Shown in pieces: positions 1 to 10,227 of a stretch of 64,000 nucleotides of DNA (position 1 is the stretch's first letter; each line of letters begins with the position of its first letter). A program made the position numbers and the translations under genes. This DNA is from Thiocapsa sp. (lineage in GTDB: Bacteria; Pseudomonadota; Gammaproteobacteria; Chromatiales; Chromatiaceae). The DNA lies in NCBI RefSeq assembly GCF_018399035.1, contig NZ_CP073760.1, positions 2,732,001 to 2,796,000 on the forward strand, in the 5' to 3' direction. The notes beneath the pieces were generated by a model. That model made no database searches and was not told the DNA's origin. It was given only the letters and a program-made list of their open reading frames with translations.

Positions 1-258
1 TAAGTTTGTTTTGATTTGCGGGTCGGCGCTCTTCGTCCACAATGACGCACCTTCGAAAGGGTTTCGACCCGGCCATCTCGTTCGCACACGCGAGACTCCG
101 CCGAACGACGTCGTGATCGCTTCGGCCGCTTGCCTTGCACACTGCGTTCCGACGCCGTGCCACCTTCCGTCATGCGCCCACCGCCGATCCAATCGGTGGT
201 TGTGACTCGCGGCACGCTTGACCGATTGACCATTGCTTCCGAACCTTAGGAGGGACTG
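1..258. other. Upstream region of tkt, no gene recognised
   Basis: The stretch holds one short open frame on the + strand, but it has no ribosome binding site, a composition rich in Cys, His and Arg, and no recognisable motif, so it is not called. The last 15 bases before tkt contain an AGGAGG-type ribosome binding site. No convincing promoter or repeat was seen. Confidence 0.5.
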
Positions 259-2265
259 ATGTCCTCACGTAAAGATCTTGCCAATGCCGTACGAGCACTC
301 GCGATGGACGCGGTCCAGAAGGCCAATTCGGGTCACCCGGGCGCGCCGATGGGCATGGCCGACATCGCCGAGGTGCTCTGGAACGACTTCATGACGCACA
401 ATCCGGGCAACCCGGCCTGGCCCGACCGCGACCGCTTCGTCCTCTCGAACGGCCACGGCTCGATGCTGATCTACGCGCTCCTGCACCTGACGGGATATGA
501 GCTCGGGATCGAGGACCTCAAGCAGTTCCGCCAACTTCACTCCAGGACCCCCGGGCATCCCGAATACGGCTATGCCCCGGGTGTGGAGACCACCACGGGG
601 CCGCTCGGTCAGGGCATCACCAATGCGGTCGGCATGGCACTGGCCGAAAAGGCACTCGCCGCACAGTTCAACAAGCCCGGCCACGACATCGTCGACCACC
701 ACACCTATGTCTTCTTGGGCGACGGCTGTCTGATGGAAGGCATCTCGCACGAGGCGTGCTCCCTGGCCGGCGCCCTGGGCCTGGGCAAGCTGATCGCGGT
801 CTACGACGACAACAACATCTCGATCGACGGCGAGGTCCGCGGCCACGGCGACACGCCGGCGTGGTTCCTCGACGACACCCCGAAACGCTTCGAAGCCTAC
901 GGCTGGCATGTCATCCCCAAGGTCGACGGACACGATGCGGAGGCGGTCAAAGCCGCCATCGAGACCGCCCGGGAGATCACCGACCGCCCGAGCCTGATCT
1001 GCTGCCAGACCATCATCGGTTACGGCTCGCCGAACAAGCAGGGTAAGGAAGAGTGTCACGGCGCGGCGCTCGGCGAGGACGAGATCGCCCTCACCCGCGA
1101 GGCGCTGGGCTGGAACCATCCGCCCTTCGTCATCCCGGAGGCCGTCTATCAGGGTTGGGACGCCAAGGAGCGCGGCGCAGTGGCCGAGTCCGCATGGAAC
1201 GACCGCTTTGCCGCCTATGCGGCGAAATTCCCGGCCGAGGCCGCCGAGCTCAAGCGTCGCATGGCCGGCGATCTGCCGAGCGATTGGGCCGCGCAGTCGG
1301 ATGCCTTCATCGCTGCCGTGATTGAGAAGGGCGAGACCATCGCCTCGCGCAAGGCGTCTCAAAATGCACTCAACGGCTTCGGCCCGCTGTTGCCCGAGCT
1401 GCTCGGCGGCTCCGCGGACCTCGCCGGCTCCAACCTAACCCTCTGGAAGGGCTGCAAAGGCATCGGCAAGGGCGACGCGCCCGGCAACTATGTCTATTAC
1501 GGCGTGCGCGAGTTCGGCATGTCGGCCATCATGAACGGCATCGCGCTGCACGGCGGTTTCGTGCCCTACGGTGCGACCTTCCTGATGTTCTCCGAGTACG
1601 CCCGCAATGCGCTGCGCATGGCGGCGCTTATGAAGATCCAGTCGATCTTCGTCTACACCCATGACTCCATCGGTCTGGGCGAGGACGGCCCGACCCATCA
1701 GCCGGTCGAGCAGATCCCGACGCTGCGCATGATCCCGAACATGAGCGTCTGGCGTCCGTGCGACGCGGTCGAGTCGGCGATCTCATGGAAACTCGCGATC
1801 GAGCGACGCACCGGCCCGAGCTGCCTGATCTTCTCGCGCCAGAACCTCGCGCACATGAGCCGCACACCCGAGCAGCTCGCCGCCATCACGCGCGGCGGTT
1901 ATGTGCTGCGCGACTGTGCCGGCACCCCGGATGCGATCATCATCGCCACGGGCTCGGAGGTCGAGCTGGCCGTGAAGGCCGCGGAGGCCATGTCCGACAA
2001 GGCCGTTCGCGTGGTGTCCATGCCATCGACGGACACCTTCGATGCGCAGGATGCGGCCTATCGCGAATCGGTCCTGCCCAAGGCCGTGACCGCACGCGTT
2101 GCGGTCGAAGCAGCGGTCACGGACGGCTGGTGGAAGTATGTCGGTCACCAGGGCGCCATCCTGGGTGTCGACCGCTTCGGCGAGTCGGCGCCTGCCGGCC
2201 CGCTCTTCAAGGAGCTCGGCTTCACGGTCGAGAATCTGGTGGCCAAGATCCGGGGCGTACTCTGA
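259..2265 (+). CDS. tkt: Transketolase
   Basis: Transketolase (668 residues, full length) moves two-carbon ketol units between sugar phosphates using thiamine diphosphate; it serves the regenerative Calvin cycle and the non-oxidative pentose phosphate pathway in the cytosol. Visible are the N-terminal [14 protein letters not shown] segment, the cofactor-binding [13 protein letters not shown] motif near residues 154-166, and the pyrimidine-domain run with [14 protein letters not shown] near residues 473-486. The start follows a strong TTAGGAGGG ribosome binding site. It leads a set of same-strand sugar-phosphate genes (gap, pgk, pyk, fba), the order seen in many autotrophic proteobacteria. A role in CO2 fixation is inferred from this context; Rubisco is not in the window. 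Confidence 0.97.
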   Translation: MSSRKDLANAVRALAMDAVQKANSGHPGAPMGMADIAEVLWNDFMTHNPGNPAWPDRDRFVLSNGHGSMLIYALLHLTGYELGIEDLKQFRQLHSRTPGHPEYGYAPGVETTTGPLGQGITNAVGMALAEKALAAQFNKPGHDIVDHHTYVFLGDGCLMEGISHEACSLAGALGLGKLIAVYDDNNISIDGEVRGHGDTPAWFLDDTPKRFEAYGWHVIPKVDGHDAEAVKAAIETAREITDRPSLICCQTIIGYGSPNKQGKEECHGAALGEDEIALTREALGWNHPPFVIPEAVYQGWDAKERGAVAESAWNDRFAAYAAKFPAEAAELKRRMAGDLPSDWAAQSDAFIAAVIEKGETIASRKASQNALNGFGPLLPELLGGSADLAGSNLTLWKGCKGIGKGDAPGNYVYYGVREFGMSAIMNGIALHGGFVPYGATFLMFSEYARNALRMAALMKIQSIFVYTHDSIGLGEDGPTHQPVEQIPTLRMIPNMSVWRPCDAVESAISWKLAIERRTGPSCLIFSRQNLAHMSRTPEQLAAITRGGYVLRDCAGTPDAIIIATGSEVELAVKAAEAMSDKAVRVVSMPSTDTFDAQDAAYRESVLPKAVTARVAVEAAVTDGWWKYVGHQGAILGVDRFGESAPAGPLFKELGFTVENLVAKIRGVL

Positions 2266-2290
2266 TCTAACCGGCTGTCTCGCGCATGGA

Positions 2291-2316
2291 CCGCCGGACG
2301 ATCAGTCGTCCAGCGG
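2291..2316. repeat. Hairpin between tkt and gap
   Basis: An imperfect inverted repeat (CCGCCGGACGA, loop TCAG, TCGTCCAGCGG) lies 26 bases after the tkt stop. It could slow or end transcription, or stabilise the tkt mRNA end. There is no T-run behind it, so it is not called an intrinsic terminator. Confidence 0.4.
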
Positions 2317-2395
2317 TCGGCGTCGAGCCGTCTCGGCCTGTCGGCGCAGCAGCCCGCACGCCGATCATGTGTTCATTTTCGGGCTCGTGCCTTGA

Positions 2396-3475
<1,080 letters not shown>

Positions 3476-3492
3476 GCGTCTTCGATGCAAGT

Positions 3493-3525
3493 GGTTCGTT
3501 CCCACGCAAGGCTTGGGAACGAACC
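3493..3525. repeat. Palindrome after gap (GGTTCGTTCCCA family)
   Basis: A perfect 12-bp inverted repeat, GGTTCGTTCCCA and TGGGAACGAACC, with a 9-base loop, starts 18 bases after the gap stop. It resembles the scattered GGTTCGTTCCCACGC palindromes common in purple sulfur bacterial genomes. It may act as a 3'-end structure for gap; there is no T-run. Confidence 0.6.
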
Positions 3526-3559
3526 TGTAGAAGAGGGCCGAGGCGCAACCGGAAAAACC

Positions 3560-3853
3560 ATGCACTTCCATATTGAATCGGAGCAAGAAGAGGACGGCCG
3601 CTGGATCGCCGAGATCCCCGAGATCCCGGGCGCGCTTGCTTACGGCAAAGACGCCGAAGAAGCCATGGCGAAGGTCGAGGTGCTCGCGCTTCGCGTGCTC
3701 GCGGAGCAGATCGAGGTCGGCGAAACCCGCCCCATTGCCATCCGCATTGATGACGTCTCGGTTTCTCTACCCCGCAATAAGACCCTGCCCCGGCGTTTCC
3801 ACAGTCTCTCCGAGGGCAACGGTTGTGCAAGCAAGTTCATCGATTCAGCCTGA
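3560..3853 (+). CDS. HicB-like (type II antitoxin fold) protein, orphan
   Basis: A 97-residue protein whose first ~55 residues match the HicB/UPF0150 partial RNase H fold: an N-terminal strand, EEDGRWIAEIPEIPGALAYG, then a helix with DAEEAMAKVEVLALRVLAEQ. HicB proteins neutralise the mRNA-cleaving toxin HicA and often repress their own operon. No HicA-like frame (small, with a GSH-type motif) is visible on either side, so this looks like a solitary antitoxin or a domesticated HicB-fold protein. The C-terminal ~25 residues carry no DNA-binding domain I can recognise. The ATG at 3560 is chosen because the fold begins there, although an open frame extends upstream through the palindrome. It splits the gap-pgk pair. 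Confidence 0.75.
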   Translation: MHFHIESEQEEDGRWIAEIPEIPGALAYGKDAEEAMAKVEVLALRVLAEQIEVGETRPIAIRIDDVSVSLPRNKTLPRRFHSLSEGNGCASKFIDSA

Positions 3854-3960
3854 TCCGTGTGACGAAGTAAGTCTGGACAGCCATTAATATCAATGTAATC
3901 AACTGTTTTATCTCTGATTTCATATTTACAAAGCTATCCACTCCAACGAGGAATCTCACC

Positions 3961-5142
3961 ATGTCCTTCATCAAGCTCACCGATCTCGATCTCGCCGGGA
4001 AGCGGGTGCTGATCCGCTCCGACCTCAATGTCCCGGTCAAGGGCGGCAAGGTCACCTCCGATGCGCGGATCACCGCCTCCATGCCGACCTTCGAGCACTG
4101 CATGAAGGCCGGTGCCAAGGTGATGGTGATGTCGCATTTGGGTCGCCCGGAGGAAGGTGTCTTTTCCGAGGCCGATTCGCTCAAGCCCGTCGCCGAGACA
4201 CTCGGCGCCAAGCTGGGCCGCGAGGTTCGGGTGGTGCGTGATTATCTCGACCAGGCTCCCGAGGTCGCCGACGGCGAGCTGGTGTTGCTTGAAAACGTCC
4301 GCTTCAACAAGGGCGAAGGCAAGGACAATGCGGACCTCGCCAAGCAGTACGCCGCGCTCTGCGATGTCTTCGTCATGGACGCCTTCGGCACCGCCCATCG
4401 CGCCCAGGCATCCACCCACGGCGTCGGCCAACAGGCGCCGGTCGCCTGCGCGGGACTGCTGCTCGCCGAAGAGCTCGACGCACTCCGGAAGGCACTCGCC
4501 GCTCCGGCCCGCCCGATGGTCGCCATCGTCGGCGGCTCCAAGGTCTCGACCAAGCTGACCGTGCTGGAGGCCCTGTCGGAGAAGGTCGATCAGCTCGTGG
4601 TCGGCGGCGGTATCGCCAACACCTTCCTCGCCGCGGCCGGTTTCCCGGTCGGCAAGTCGCTCTGCGAGCATGACCTGATTCCCGTCGCCAAGGCGCTGAT
4701 GGAGAAGATGACGGCGCGCGGCGCGAGCATCCCGATCGCGGTCGACGTGGTCTGCGGCAAGAAGTTCGACGAAAACGAGCCGGCCGTGACCAAGGACGCC
4801 GCCGATGTCGCCGAAGACGACATGATCTTCGACATCGGACCCAAATCGGCACAAGAGCTGGCCGACGTCATCGCCAAGGCAGGGACCATCGTCTGGAACG
4901 GTCCGGTCGGGGTGTTCGAGTTCGATCAGTTCGGCGGCGGGACCAAGACGGTCTCGATGGCCATTGCCGAGGCGCCGGGCTTCAGCTTGGCCGGCGGCGG
5001 CGACACCATCGCGGCGATCCAAAAGTACGACATCTACGACAAGGTCTCCTATATCTCCACCGCCGGAGGCGCCTTCCTCGAATACCTGGAAGGCAAGACC
5101 TTGCCTGCAGTCGCCATGCTCGAGGCCCGGGCGAAGGACTGA
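3961..5142 (+). CDS. pgk: Phosphoglycerate kinase
   Basis: The 393-residue monomeric kinase transfers phosphate between 1,3-bisphosphoglycerate and ADP (reversed in CO2 fixation). Seen are the substrate-binding [13 protein letters not shown] (residues ~19-31), [10 protein letters not shown], the [14 protein letters not shown] segment, the hinge-region [12 protein letters not shown] and the nucleotide-loop GGGDTIAAI near the C-terminus. It starts after an ACGAGGAATC ribosome binding site. The ~100 bases before it are AT-rich for this genome and may hold a promoter separating pgk from the HicB-like gene. pyk follows 95 bases downstream. Confidence 0.97.
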   Translation: MSFIKLTDLDLAGKRVLIRSDLNVPVKGGKVTSDARITASMPTFEHCMKAGAKVMVMSHLGRPEEGVFSEADSLKPVAETLGAKLGREVRVVRDYLDQAPEVADGELVLLENVRFNKGEGKDNADLAKQYAALCDVFVMDAFGTAHRAQASTHGVGQQAPVACAGLLLAEELDALRKALAAPARPMVAIVGGSKVSTKLTVLEALSEKVDQLVVGGGIANTFLAAAGFPVGKSLCEHDLIPVAKALMEKMTARGASIPIAVDVVCGKKFDENEPAVTKDAADVAEDDMIFDIGPKSAQELADVIAKAGTIVWNGPVGVFEFDQFGGGTKTVSMAIAEAPGFSLAGGGDTIAAIQKYDIYDKVSYISTAGGAFLEYLEGKTLPAVAMLEARAKD

Positions 5143-5173
5143 TCAGCGCAATCCGCCACCGGCCCCGGCCCCC

Positions 5174-5233
5174 AGCCTCCGGCGATTCGCTCGGCGGCCG
5201 GGTCTGAAGGCCGGAGGCAGGCAGCCGGAGGCT
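5174..5233. repeat. Inverted repeat before pyk
   Basis: AGCCTCCGGC at 5174-5183 is complementary to GCCGGAGGCT at 5224-5233 and nearly so to a second GCCGGAGGCA at 5210-5219. The last arm contains the GGAGG ribosome binding site of pyk, so alternative pairing could hide or expose it. The regulatory role is inference. Confidence 0.4.
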
Positions 5234-5237
5234 AGAC

Positions 5238-6680
5238 ATGCCAAGACGCACCAAGATCGTCGCCACACTCGGCCCCGCGACCGACCCGGTCTCGGTGATG
5301 GACGAGATCATCGCCGCCGGGGTGGACGTCGTTCGTCTCAACCTGTCCCATGACACCCACGACCGGCATCGCGAGCGTGCAGCCCGGATCCGCGAGCGTG
5401 CGGCCGCCGCCGGGCGCGAGATCGCGCTTCTCATGGATCTGCAGGGACCCAAGATCCGCATCGGCAAGTTCGCCGACGGCCCGATCCGGCTCGAGCGGGG
5501 CGAGGGCTTCGCCATCGACGCCGACTGCCCTCTGGATGCCGGCGACCGCACTCGTGTCGGGACCACCTACCCCGAGCTGGTCGACGATGTCCGCCACGGC
5601 GACACGCTCCTGCTCGACGACGGGGCGATCGAGCTGTGGGTGGAGGCAGTCGACGGCGGGCGGATCGACTGCAAGGTGGTCGTCGGCGGCGCCCTGTCCA
5701 ACAATAAGGGTATCAACAAGAAAGGCGGCGGCCTATCGGCCCCGGCACTCACCGAGAAGGATCAGGACGACATCCGTTTCGCGGCCGAGATCGATGCCGA
5801 CTATCTCGCGGTGTCCTTCGTGCGCAACGGCGATGATGTCCGGCTTGCGCGCGAGCTCTTCTACGAGGCCGGCGGTCACGGCGGCATCGTCGCCAAGATC
5901 GAGCGCGCCGAGTCGCTGCGGGCGATCGACGACATCATCAACGCCGCAGATGTCATCATGGTCGCGCGCGGTGACCTGGGTGTGGAGATCGGCGACGCTG
6001 AGCTGCCGGCCGCTCAGAAAAATCTGATCAACCGCGCTCGCGAGCTCAACAGCGTCGTCATCACCGCGACCCAGATGATGCAGTCCATGATCGAAAATCC
6101 CATCCCGACGCGGGCCGAGGTGTTCGACGTCGCCAATGCCGTGCTCGACGGCACGGATGCGGTCATGCTCTCCGCCGAGAGCTCGATCGGGAAGAATCCG
6201 GCCAAGGTCGTCGAGGCGCTCGACCGCATCTGTCTGGAAGCGGAAAAGCATGTCACGCGCTCGGGACACCGCATCGATTCGGTCTTCGGTCGCGTCGACG
6301 AGGCCATCGCCATGGCCGCCATGTACACGGCCAATCATCTGGGCGTGAAGGCGATCGCCGCCTTGACCGAGACCGGCTCGACCGTGAAATGGATGTCGCG
6401 CATCCGCTCCGGGATCCCGATCTACGCCATCACCCGCTCCGCTCCAACCCGGCGAAAAGTCCGGGTTCTCCGCGGTGTCTATCCGGTAAGCTTCGACGTG
6501 GCCAGCACCGATATCCACGAGGTGAATCGCGAGGTCATCGAGGAGCTGATGCGCCGCGGCACGGTCCGCGACGGCGACCTGGTGATCATCACCAAGGGCG
6601 ATCGCTCGGGGGTCGAAGGCCAAACGAATATCTTGAAAATCATGCGGGTCGGCGAGCACAAGCTCCTGACGAACGACTGA
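5238..6680 (+). CDS. pyk: Pyruvate kinase
   Basis: Pyruvate kinase (480 residues) makes pyruvate and ATP from phosphoenolpyruvate and ADP. Seen are the N-terminal [14 protein letters not shown], the substrate-loop [20 protein letters not shown], the metal and active-site region [13 protein letters not shown], the pyruvate-kinase signature around AKIERAESL, and a C-terminal allosteric domain with [15 protein letters not shown]. It starts at an ATG behind GCCGGAGGC. Genes in this order (pgk-pyk-fba) are common beside Calvin-cycle genes of proteobacteria. Allosteric effectors cannot be told from sequence alone. Confidence 0.96.
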   Translation: MPRRTKIVATLGPATDPVSVMDEIIAAGVDVVRLNLSHDTHDRHRERAARIRERAAAAGREIALLMDLQGPKIRIGKFADGPIRLERGEGFAIDADCPLDAGDRTRVGTTYPELVDDVRHGDTLLLDDGAIELWVEAVDGGRIDCKVVVGGALSNNKGINKKGGGLSAPALTEKDQDDIRFAAEIDADYLAVSFVRNGDDVRLARELFYEAGGHGGIVAKIERAESLRAIDDIINAADVIMVARGDLGVEIGDAELPAAQKNLINRARELNSVVITATQMMQSMIENPIPTRAEVFDVANAVLDGTDAVMLSAESSIGKNPAKVVEALDRICLEAEKHVTRSGHRIDSVFGRVDEAIAMAAMYTANHLGVKAIAALTETGSTVKWMSRIRSGIPIYAITRSAPTRRKVRVLRGVYPVSFDVASTDIHEVNREVIEELMRRGTVRDGDLVIITKGDRSGVEGQTNILKIMRVGEHKLLTND

Positions 6681-6744
6681 GCCAGCGATCCTTGCTGCTT
6701 GCCTGCCCGTTTTTAGCTGTCAGTCCGATACGAGGAGAACCCAC

Positions 6745-7809
6745 ATGGCCCTGATTTCGCTGCGTCAATTGCTCGACCATGCCGCCGAGCACCAGTACGG
6801 CGTCCCCGCCTACAACGTCAACAACCTGGAGCAGATGCGCGCCATCATGGAGGCCGCCGACGAGACGGACTCCCCCGTGATCGTGCAGGCCTCCGCCGGT
6901 GCGCGCAAGTATGCCGGCGCCCCCTTCCTGCGCCACCTGATCCTGGCCGCCATCGAGGAATGGCCGCACATCCCGGTGTGCATGCATCAGGATCACGGCA
7001 CCTCGGCGGCCGTCTGTCAGCGCTCCATCCAGCTCGGCTTCTCGTCCGTCATGATGGACGGCTCGCTCGGCGAAGACGGCAAGACCCCGACCTCCTATGA
7101 GTACAACGTCGACGTCACCCGTCGCGTCGTCGAGATGGCCCATGCCTGCGGCGTCTCGGTCGAAGGCGAGCTGGGTTGCCTGGGCTCGCTCGAGACCGGA
7201 CAAGCCGGCGAAGAAGACGGCATCGGCGCGGAAGGCATCCTGGACCACAGCCAGTTGCTGACCGACCCGGAAGAGGCCGCGGACTTCGTCAAGAAGACCG
7301 GTGTGGACGCCCTCGCCATCGCCATCGGCACCTCGCACGGCGCCTACAAGTTCACCCGTCCGCCCACCGGCGACATCCTGGCCATCGAGCGCGTGCGCGA
7401 GATCCACAAGCGCATCCCCAACACCCATCTGGTGATGCACGGCTCCTCTTCCGTCCCGCAGGACTGGCTGGCCATCATCAACCAGTACGGCGGCGACATG
7501 GGCGAGACCTACGGCGTGCCGGTCGAGGAGATCGTCGAGGGCATCAAGAACGGCGTGCGTAAGGTCAACATCGACACCGACCTGCGTATGTCCTCCACCG
7601 GCGCCATCCGCAAGTTCCTGGCCGAAAACCCCAAGGAGTTCGATCCGCGCAAATACTTCATCGCCGCCACCAAGGCCATGAAGGGCATCTGCAAGGCGCG
7701 CTACGAGTCCTTCGGCACCGCGGGGAATGCCGGCAAGATCACGCCCATGTCCCTTGAGGCCATGACCGACCGCTATGCCAAGGGCGAGCTCGAGCCCAAG
7801 GTCAACTAA
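6745..7809 (+). CDS. fba: Class II fructose-bisphosphate aldolase, Calvin-cycle subtype
   Basis: The 354-residue zinc aldolase condenses dihydroxyacetone phosphate with glyceraldehyde 3-phosphate or erythrose 4-phosphate. Metal ligands are in [10 protein letters not shown] and near [12 protein letters not shown]; the phosphate-binding region includes [13 protein letters not shown] and VMHGSSSVP. Length and sequence style match the CbbA-type subfamily of autotrophs (inference from recall). The start lies behind CGAGGAGAA. Its TAA stop codon is the first three bases of a terminal-inverted-repeat element (7807-7892), and a strong intrinsic terminator follows at 8057, closing the transcription unit. 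Confidence 0.96.
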   Translation: MALISLRQLLDHAAEHQYGVPAYNVNNLEQMRAIMEAADETDSPVIVQASAGARKYAGAPFLRHLILAAIEEWPHIPVCMHQDHGTSAAVCQRSIQLGFSSVMMDGSLGEDGKTPTSYEYNVDVTRRVVEMAHACGVSVEGELGCLGSLETGQAGEEDGIGAEGILDHSQLLTDPEEAADFVKKTGVDALAIAIGTSHGAYKFTRPPTGDILAIERVREIHKRIPNTHLVMHGSSSVPQDWLAIINQYGGDMGETYGVPVEEIVEGIKNGVRKVNIDTDLRMSSTGAIRKFLAENPKEFDPRKYFIAATKAMKGICKARYESFGTAGNAGKITPMSLEAMTDRYAKGELEPKVN

Positions 7810-7892
7810 ACCGCGTCTCGGTGTGATCTGCGCTGTTGTCGCTTGAGGCTTGGTCTCGAGGCATCTGTCAGCGTCGGAGCGGACGCGGTTTA
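7807..7892. repeat. TAAACCGCG element, copy A (single unit), at fba stop
   Basis: An 86-bp unit begins TAAACCGCGTC and ends with the exact complement GACGCGGTTTA. Its first three bases are the fba stop codon. The interior is only weakly similar to other units of the family. Both ends carry TA, consistent with a TA target duplication. It is one of six copies in the window (also 9311, 16265, 19537, 39644, 47150). Confidence 0.85.
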
Positions 7893-7907
7893 GGATGACA
7901 AGCGCTG

Positions 7908-7980
7908 TAGGGACCAGCGCAGCGCAGTCCACCCGCGCCTGCGCAGGGCTCGGTGGACTTCGCTCTCGGTCGTCCCTACC
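7908..7980. repeat. REP-like palindrome (GTAGGGAC ... GTCCCTAC)
   Basis: A long imperfect inverted repeat has outer arms GTAGGGAC and GTCCCTAC and an inner pair around GCAGTCCACC and GGTGGACT. The internal AGCGCAGCGCAGTCCACC matches the palindrome near 29180, so it belongs to a dispersed family. It sits directly behind element copy A. Confidence 0.65.
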
Positions 7981-8056
7981 GCCAGATCCGATCAGAACGG
8001 CTGCATGTCACATCGGATAGGGCTGAGGCGCCGATCCGAGGGTATGAAAGAGAACG

Positions 8057-8083
8057 AAGGGGCGCACAAGCGCCCCTTTTTTT
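8057..8083 (+). terminator. Intrinsic terminator after fba
   Basis: A perfect 9-bp GC-rich stem AAGGGGCGC/GCGCCCCTT with an ACAA loop is followed directly by a T-run. This is a textbook rho-independent terminator and ends the unit that includes pyk and fba. Between it and the next gene lies a low-complexity stretch rich in GCTGACGGCTGA-like words. Confidence 0.9.
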
Positions 8084-8223
8084 CTTTGGGCGTCGCGCCA
8101 TCGCGAGGTAAGAGTGTCGATCGCTGACGGCCGGCGGCTGAGAGCCGAGAGCTCCTCGCTGACGGCTGATCGCTGGCGGCTGCCGCCGACCGCTCGCGCC
8201 AACCCACCCACACGGAGACCGCA

Positions 8224-8619
8224 TTGACCGACGACACCAAATTCCCCTGCCCCTGCTGCGGCTACCGTGTCCATGATCGCGAACCCGGCTTTCATCAGGT
8301 GTGCCCGATCTGCGGATGGGAGGACGACCTGGCCCAATTGCGCTTCGCCCGGATGCCGGGCAGCAGCAATACCGTGAGCCTGCAAGAGGCTCAACAGAAC
8401 TACCGTGAGTACGGCGCATCGGAGCGCCGGAGCATGGGCACCACGCGCGAGCCTGTCGACGGCGAAACCATCGACGAAGGCTGGCGGCCCCTCGATCCCG
8501 CACGTGACAATATCGAGCAGCCGGTCCGAGGCATGGCCTACGGCGACTCTTATCCCTGGCCGGATACCACGGTCCTCTATTACTGGCGCATGAGCTATTG
8601 GCGCCGGGTGGTGGGGTAA
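8224..8619 (+). CDS. Cysteine-rich CPCC family protein
   Basis: A 131-residue protein beginning with a zinc-ribbon-like pair, FPCPCCGYRVHD and CPICGWEDD, the hallmark of the cysteine-rich CPCC family whose members are often found beside contact-dependent toxin or immunity genes. Here there is no such neighbour; the function is unknown. The remainder has SLQEAQQNYREYGASERR and an aromatic-rich C-terminus. The start is a TTG behind ACACGGAGACC; no better ATG exists before the cysteine motif. The stop overlaps the first possible ATG of the following gene. Confidence 0.75.
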   Translation: MTDDTKFPCPCCGYRVHDREPGFHQVCPICGWEDDLAQLRFARMPGSSNTVSLQEAQQNYREYGASERRSMGTTREPVDGETIDEGWRPLDPARDNIEQPVRGMAYGDSYPWPDTTVLYYWRMSYWRRVVG

Positions 8620-8663
8620 TGCGACGCCTAAGCATCCCGTGCTTCTACCCCGATGCGGAACAC

Positions 8664-9278
8664 ATGACCGAGATGACCCATCGCGCTCTCATCCTGATGT
8701 TCGCCGTCATCCTGCTCGTCGGCTGCGGCCGTGCGCCCGAGCTTCCGCGGTTGCCGAGCGACGGGGTGATCCTGGCCTTCGGCGACAGCCTCACGCGCGG
8801 GACCGGGGCGGGCAACGGCGAGGGTTTCGCGGAGGTCTTGGCGGTGCTGAGCAGTCGCGAGGTGGTGAACGCCGGCGTGCCGGGGGAGGAAAGCGACGCC
8901 GGTCTCGCTCGGCTACCTGGGGTGCTCGACGCCGTGCAACCGAGTCTGGTGATCCTCGGTCACGGCGGCAACGACATGCTGCGCCGGCGCGACCCGGAGC
9001 AGACCAAGGCCAATCTTCGGCAGATGGCCGTGATGGCGCGTGACCGGGGCGCATCGGTCGTGCTGCTCGGCATTCCGAAGCCGGGGCTGTTCCTCGGTAC
9101 CCATCCGCTCTATCGGGAGCTGGCGGACGCGCTCGAGGTCCCGCTCGAGGAGAAGGTGCTGGCCGATGTCCTCGCCGACCGTGATTTGAAGGCGGATCAG
9201 ATCCACCCGAACGCGGCCGGTTACCGACAGGTCGCCGAGGCGGTTCACCGGCTCTTGACCGACGCGGGAGCGCTTTGA
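8664..9278 (+). CDS. GDSL-type lipoprotein esterase (TesA/arylesterase-like)
   Basis: A 204-residue SGNH hydrolase. Block I is ILAFGDSLTRGTG (nucleophile Ser), block III is ILGHGGNDML, and the catalytic Asp-His lies in DQIHPNAAGY. TesA-like members hydrolyse short acyl esters or thioesters in the periplasm. The N-terminus has a hydrophobic segment ending in the lipobox LVGC, so it is probably a lipid-anchored periplasmic protein. Starts at 8598 and 8619 are open too; the ATG at 8664 gives a compact lipoprotein signal and is preferred. It runs toward pdxH on the other strand, with element copy B between them. Confidence 0.8.
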   Translation: MTEMTHRALILMFAVILLVGCGRAPELPRLPSDGVILAFGDSLTRGTGAGNGEGFAEVLAVLSSREVVNAGVPGEESDAGLARLPGVLDAVQPSLVILGHGGNDMLRRRDPEQTKANLRQMAVMARDRGASVVLLGIPKPGLFLGTHPLYRELADALEVPLEEKVLADVLADRDLKADQIHPNAAGYRQVAEAVHRLLTDAGAL

Positions 9279-9310
9279 GCAGCAACGACTCAGGCCGGCA
9301 CCCTCCCGTC

Positions 9311-9394
9311 TAAACCGCGTCTCGCCGAGATCGATGGTATCTCCGTAGCCAAACCCATCTTGAAAGCGTCGCATGTCGCTCTGGACGCGGTTTA
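9311..9394. repeat. TAAACCGCG element, copy B (single unit), at pdxH stop
   Basis: An 84-bp unit has TAAACCGCGTC at one end and GACGCGGTTTA at the other. On the minus strand its end TAA is the stop codon of pdxH. Its right part (TCGCTCTGGACGCGGTTTA) is identical to the corresponding end of the composite copies, so it is a diverged unit-1. Confidence 0.85.
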
Positions 9395-10030
9395 AGGCGC
9401 GAGTCGCTCGATCCCCCAGGACCCCTCGCCTTCGCGCGTGTAGAGAAAACGGTCGTGCAACCGACTCTCGCGCCCTTGCCAGAACTCGAGCCTGCTCGGA
9501 ACGATGCGATAGCCGCCCCAGAAGTCCGGGAGCGGGATCTCGCCGTGCGCGAACCGCTGCTTCATCTCGGCAACCTTGGCCTCGAGCAACGACCGCGAGG
9601 TGATCACCTGACTCTGGGGCGAGGACCAGGCGCCGATCTGGCTGCCGCGCGGCCGGGTGGCGAAGTAACGCAGCGATTCCGCGGTCGGTAGGCGTTCGGC
9701 ACGTCCCGTGATCTGGACCTGCCGCGCCAGTGCCACCCAGGGGAAAAGCGCCGCGACCTGCGGGTTGCGGTCGATCTGCCGGGCCTTGCGGCTTTCGAAG
9801 TTGGTGAAAAAAACGAACCCCTCGCGGTCGAAGAGCTTGAGCAACACGGTGCGGACGTAGGGCTGACCGCCCTCGTCCACGGTACAGAGGCTCATGGCGT
9901 TGGGCTCCGGCAGCGCCGTCTCGATCGCAGCGGTGTACCACTGCTCGAACAAGCGGATCGGATCCGGATCGAGACTGCCCCGCGAGAGGCCCTGCCCCAT
10001 CGCTTCTGTCCTGAATGCGTCAGCGTTCAT
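9392..10030 (-). CDS. pdxH: Pyridoxamine/pyridoxine 5'-phosphate oxidase
   Basis: The 212-residue FMN enzyme makes pyridoxal 5'-phosphate in vitamin B6 synthesis and salvage. Seen are DPIRLFEQWYTAAIE near the N-terminus, the FMN-binding region RTVLLKLFDREGFVFFTNFESRK (in two halves), ARQVQITGRAERLP, and the C-terminal PDFWGGYRIVPSRLEFWQG with the conserved RLHDRFLY. Length is normal. The stop codon is supplied by element copy B. It is divergent from aceA across a ~200-base AT-rich intergenic stretch that probably holds both promoters. Confidence 0.96.
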   Translation of the reverse strand: MNADAFRTEAMGQGLSRGSLDPDPIRLFEQWYTAAIETALPEPNAMSLCTVDEGGQPYVRTVLLKLFDREGFVFFTNFESRKARQIDRNPQVAALFPWVALARQVQITGRAERLPTAESLRYFATRPRGSQIGAWSSPQSQVITSRSLLEAKVAEMKQRFAHGEIPLPDFWGGYRIVPSRLEFWQGRESRLHDRFLYTREGEGSWGIERLAP

Positions 10031-10227
10031 TGAAAATTATCAAAAACAATAAAGAAAATTAGGATAATTGCCTCGCCAAATGGTCGAAGCCCCGGTAGTT
10101 TCCCGGCTTAAGACCGAGTAGGACGGTCAAACATCTGCGATCCTGAAGGGCACACCACTGAAACCCGACAGGGCGACCCTAGGCAGGGTCGAGCGGATCG
10201 GCTTAAAGACTCAATGGGAGCACCACC

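Noticed and set aside
11..205. Short open frame before tkt
   Set aside because: No ribosome binding site, composition typical of a chance frame in GC-rich DNA, no motif.
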